From assembly GCA_945877995.1 (NCBI GenBank), contig CAMDXD010000226.1, forward strand, positions 1 through 6,747: a DNA stretch of 6,747 bases, given 5' to 3'. Positions within the stretch are counted from its first letter, which is position 1; each line of letters starts with the position of its first letter. The translations under genes were made by a program, and so were the position numbers. The notes under the pieces were generated by a model that was not told the DNA's origin, did not search any database, and saw only the letters and a list, made by a program, of their open reading frames with translations. The DNA comes from Bordetella parapertussis. Lineage in GTDB: Bacteria; Pseudomonadota; Gammaproteobacteria; Burkholderiales; CAIKXV01. Below, piece by piece: positions 5,501-6,747 of the stretch.

Positions 5501-6343
5501 TCAGGACTGTTTGCCTGCATCGGCCGCATCCGATTCCGCCGCTTCGGCGGCGGCCTGGGCGTCCGCCTCGGCGCGCGAAGGCGAGAGCCCGGTGAATCGC
5601 GCGATCTGCAGGCCGAGTTCGTACAGCAGGCAAAGCGGGATCGCGAGCAGCAGTTGCGAGATGACGTCCGGCGGTGTGACCACGGCCGCCACCACGAATG
5701 CGCCGACGATCACGTACGGCCGGGCCTGCTTCAGCTGGTCGATGGTGGCCACGCCGAAGCGCACCAGCAGCACCACGACGATCGGTACCTCGAAGGTGAG
5801 CCCGAAGGCCAGGAACATCCCCATCACGAAGGACAGGTAGTTCTCGATATCGGGGGCCACCGCCACCGACTCCGGGGCGAAGCCGGCGATGAAGCGGAAG
5901 ATGAAACCGAACACAACGAAGTAGCAGTAGGTCATGCCGAGGAAGAACATGAAGACGCTGGAAGCGACTACCGGCAGCGCAAGCCGCTTCTCGTGCTGGT
6001 AGAGCCCCGGCGCGACGAACGCCCAGACCTGGTAGAGCACGTAGGGCAGCGCGAACAGGAAGGCGACGAACAAAGTGACCTTCAGTGGCACCATGAACGG
6101 CGAGATCACGCCAGTGGCGAGCAGCTTGGTGCCGGCCGGCAGCGCCGTCATCAGCGGCAGCGACACCGCATCGAAGATCTGCTTCATGAACGGCGACAGC
6201 ACGACGAATACCAGCAGCACCGAACCGGCCGCGCGCACGACCCGCTGCCGAAGTTCCACCAGGTGGGACATGAAGCTCTCGGCGGGCGGGGTGTCTTCCG
6301 TGCCTGCATCCGCCTGCGGATCGTTGCCGGGGCTGGTCGACAT
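5501..6343 (-). CDS. tatC: Sec-independent protein translocase subunit TatC
   Basis: TatC is the multispanning core of the twin-arginine translocase and binds the twin-Arg signal of folded substrates in the inner membrane together with TatB. The 280-residue product has the expected six hydrophobic segments between about residues 37 and 247. Functionally important positions known from E. coli TatC are kept: Glu30 and Arg32 in SHLVELRQR, Pro63 in SLPL, Glu118 in LYQHEKR, Glu185 in FEVP and Asp226 in TPPDV. The first 24 residues are an acidic extension compared with E. coli, and the tail after about 253 is Ala/Asp-rich and unstructured. Met25 is a possible alternative start, but ATG 6343 has a weak AGGGG 8 bases upstream and lies 3 bases after the tatB stop, as expected for coupled operon genes. 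Confidence 0.98.
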   Translation of the reverse strand: MSTSPGNDPQADAGTEDTPPAESFMSHLVELRQRVVRAAGSVLLVFVVLSPFMKQIFDAVSLPLMTALPAGTKLLATGVISPFMVPLKVTLFVAFLFALPYVLYQVWAFVAPGLYQHEKRLALPVVASSVFMFFLGMTYCYFVVFGFIFRFIAGFAPESVAVAPDIENYLSFVMGMFLAFGLTFEVPIVVVLLVRFGVATIDQLKQARPYVIVGAFVVAAVVTPPDVISQLLLAIPLCLLYELGLQIARFTGLSPSRAEADAQAAAEAAESDAADAGKQS

Positions 6344-6346
6344 CGG

Positions 6347-6747
6347 TCAGGCCCCTGGCATGCCGACGGCGGACGGCGCGTCGGCGGACGGCAGGACCTC
6401 GGGCCACCGGCGCGCGCCGGACAGTGGTGCGGCGGCGCTGGCCATCGCGATCGAGGCAGTGGCCATGCAGCGTGCCCTACCCGCGCGGCTGGACATCGCA
6501 CCGGCCACCGTCGGCTCGATCCATTCGTCGCTCGCGTCCGCTGGCGGCTCGGACAGCGCGACCAGCGCAGGCTCGGGCATCGGCGTCACTTCATCGCCAG
6601 GCAGCGGCATCCCGGCCGGCAGCGGCGCGCCGTGCGCTTCGCCGCGCGCCAGCGCGTCCAGGTCGCCGGCAGTGGCGCGCGCGTCGGTCTCGAGCGAGTT
6701 GAACGAAGACTGCACCGAACCCGCGGTCTCTTCGACGGTCTGCCGGA
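6347..6747 (-). CDS. tatB: Sec-independent protein translocase subunit TatB, C-terminal part (5' end outside the window)
   Basis: The frame enters from the right edge (first full codon at 6743-6745, Arg) and gives 132 residues ending just before tatC. The visible part begins RQTVEETAGSVQSSFNSLE and continues to GDLDALARG, which resembles the end of the TatB amphipathic-helix region. A Pro/Ala/Glu-rich disordered tail follows. The N-terminal membrane helix that would prove TatB lies outside the window, so the call rests on position directly before tatC and on the tail's character. The GTG at 6713-6715 is an internal valine, not a start. The Ala-rich tail ends with a short repeated PSADA-PSAVG unit. 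TatB relays substrate-loaded TatC to TatA pores. Confidence 0.85.
   Translation of the reverse strand, partial: RQTVEETAGSVQSSFNSLETDARATAGDLDALARGEAHGAPLPAGMPLPGDEVTPMPEPALVALSEPPADASDEWIEPTVAGAMSSRAGRARCMATASIAMASAAAPLSGARRWPEVLPSADAPSAVGMPGA
6367..6392. repeat. Short in-frame direct repeat in the tatB tail
   Basis: CGGCGGACGGC occurs at 6367-6377 and again at 6382-6392, a period of 15 bases (five codons). It encodes the repeated Pro-Ser-Ala element near the C-terminus of TatB and is probably slippage-type duplication in a disordered tail. Confidence 0.5.

Noticed and set aside
6409..6422. 14-base match GGCGCGCGCCGGAC shared with positions 5-18
   Set aside because: One copy is inside tatB coding sequence and the other in a GC hairpin. 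Such GC-only words recur by chance in this composition, and nothing links the sites as attachment repeats.

Overview
The window looks like chromosomal DNA from a high-GC proteobacterium, most likely a betaproteobacterium of the order Burkholderiales. Codons end mostly in G or C. TatC and the DegS-like protease resemble betaproteobacterial forms, and a Bug/TctC-type solute-binding protein is present, a family greatly expanded in Burkholderiales such as Bordetella and relatives. This is inference from recalled family features; no database was searched. I see no tRNA, rRNA, CRISPR array, insertion sequence or phage gene.

Layout from right to left, in the direction of minus-strand transcription. 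The right edge holds the 3' part of tatB, followed after 3 bases by complete tatC, so this is the end of a twin-arginine translocase operon. After 46 bases comes a module of three genes: a 104-residue soluble YbjQ/UPF0145 protein, a 152-residue paralogue with an N-terminal membrane helix, and a membrane-anchored M48 zinc metallopeptidase whose GTG start overlaps the preceding stop by 4 bases. After 121 bases with a small palindrome and a strong ribosome binding site comes a secreted Bug/TctC-type solute-binding protein. A hairpin-containing 46-base gap then leads to an M20-family amidohydrolase.

The only plus-strand gene is at the left: a DegS-like, membrane-anchored periplasmic serine protease with one PDZ domain. 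It converges on the M20 gene with a single base between the two stop codons. No gene-free stretch exceeds 121 bases.

Functionally there are three blocks: protein export and envelope quality control (Tat, DegS-like protease, M48 peptidase), a YbjQ pair of unknown function coupled to the M48 peptidase, and a probable uptake/hydrolysis pair (binding protein plus M20 hydrolase). I find no clear proof of a new defence or mobile system. The points most worth a second look are the soluble-plus-anchored YbjQ pair coupled to M48, and the divergent metal site of the M20 protein.
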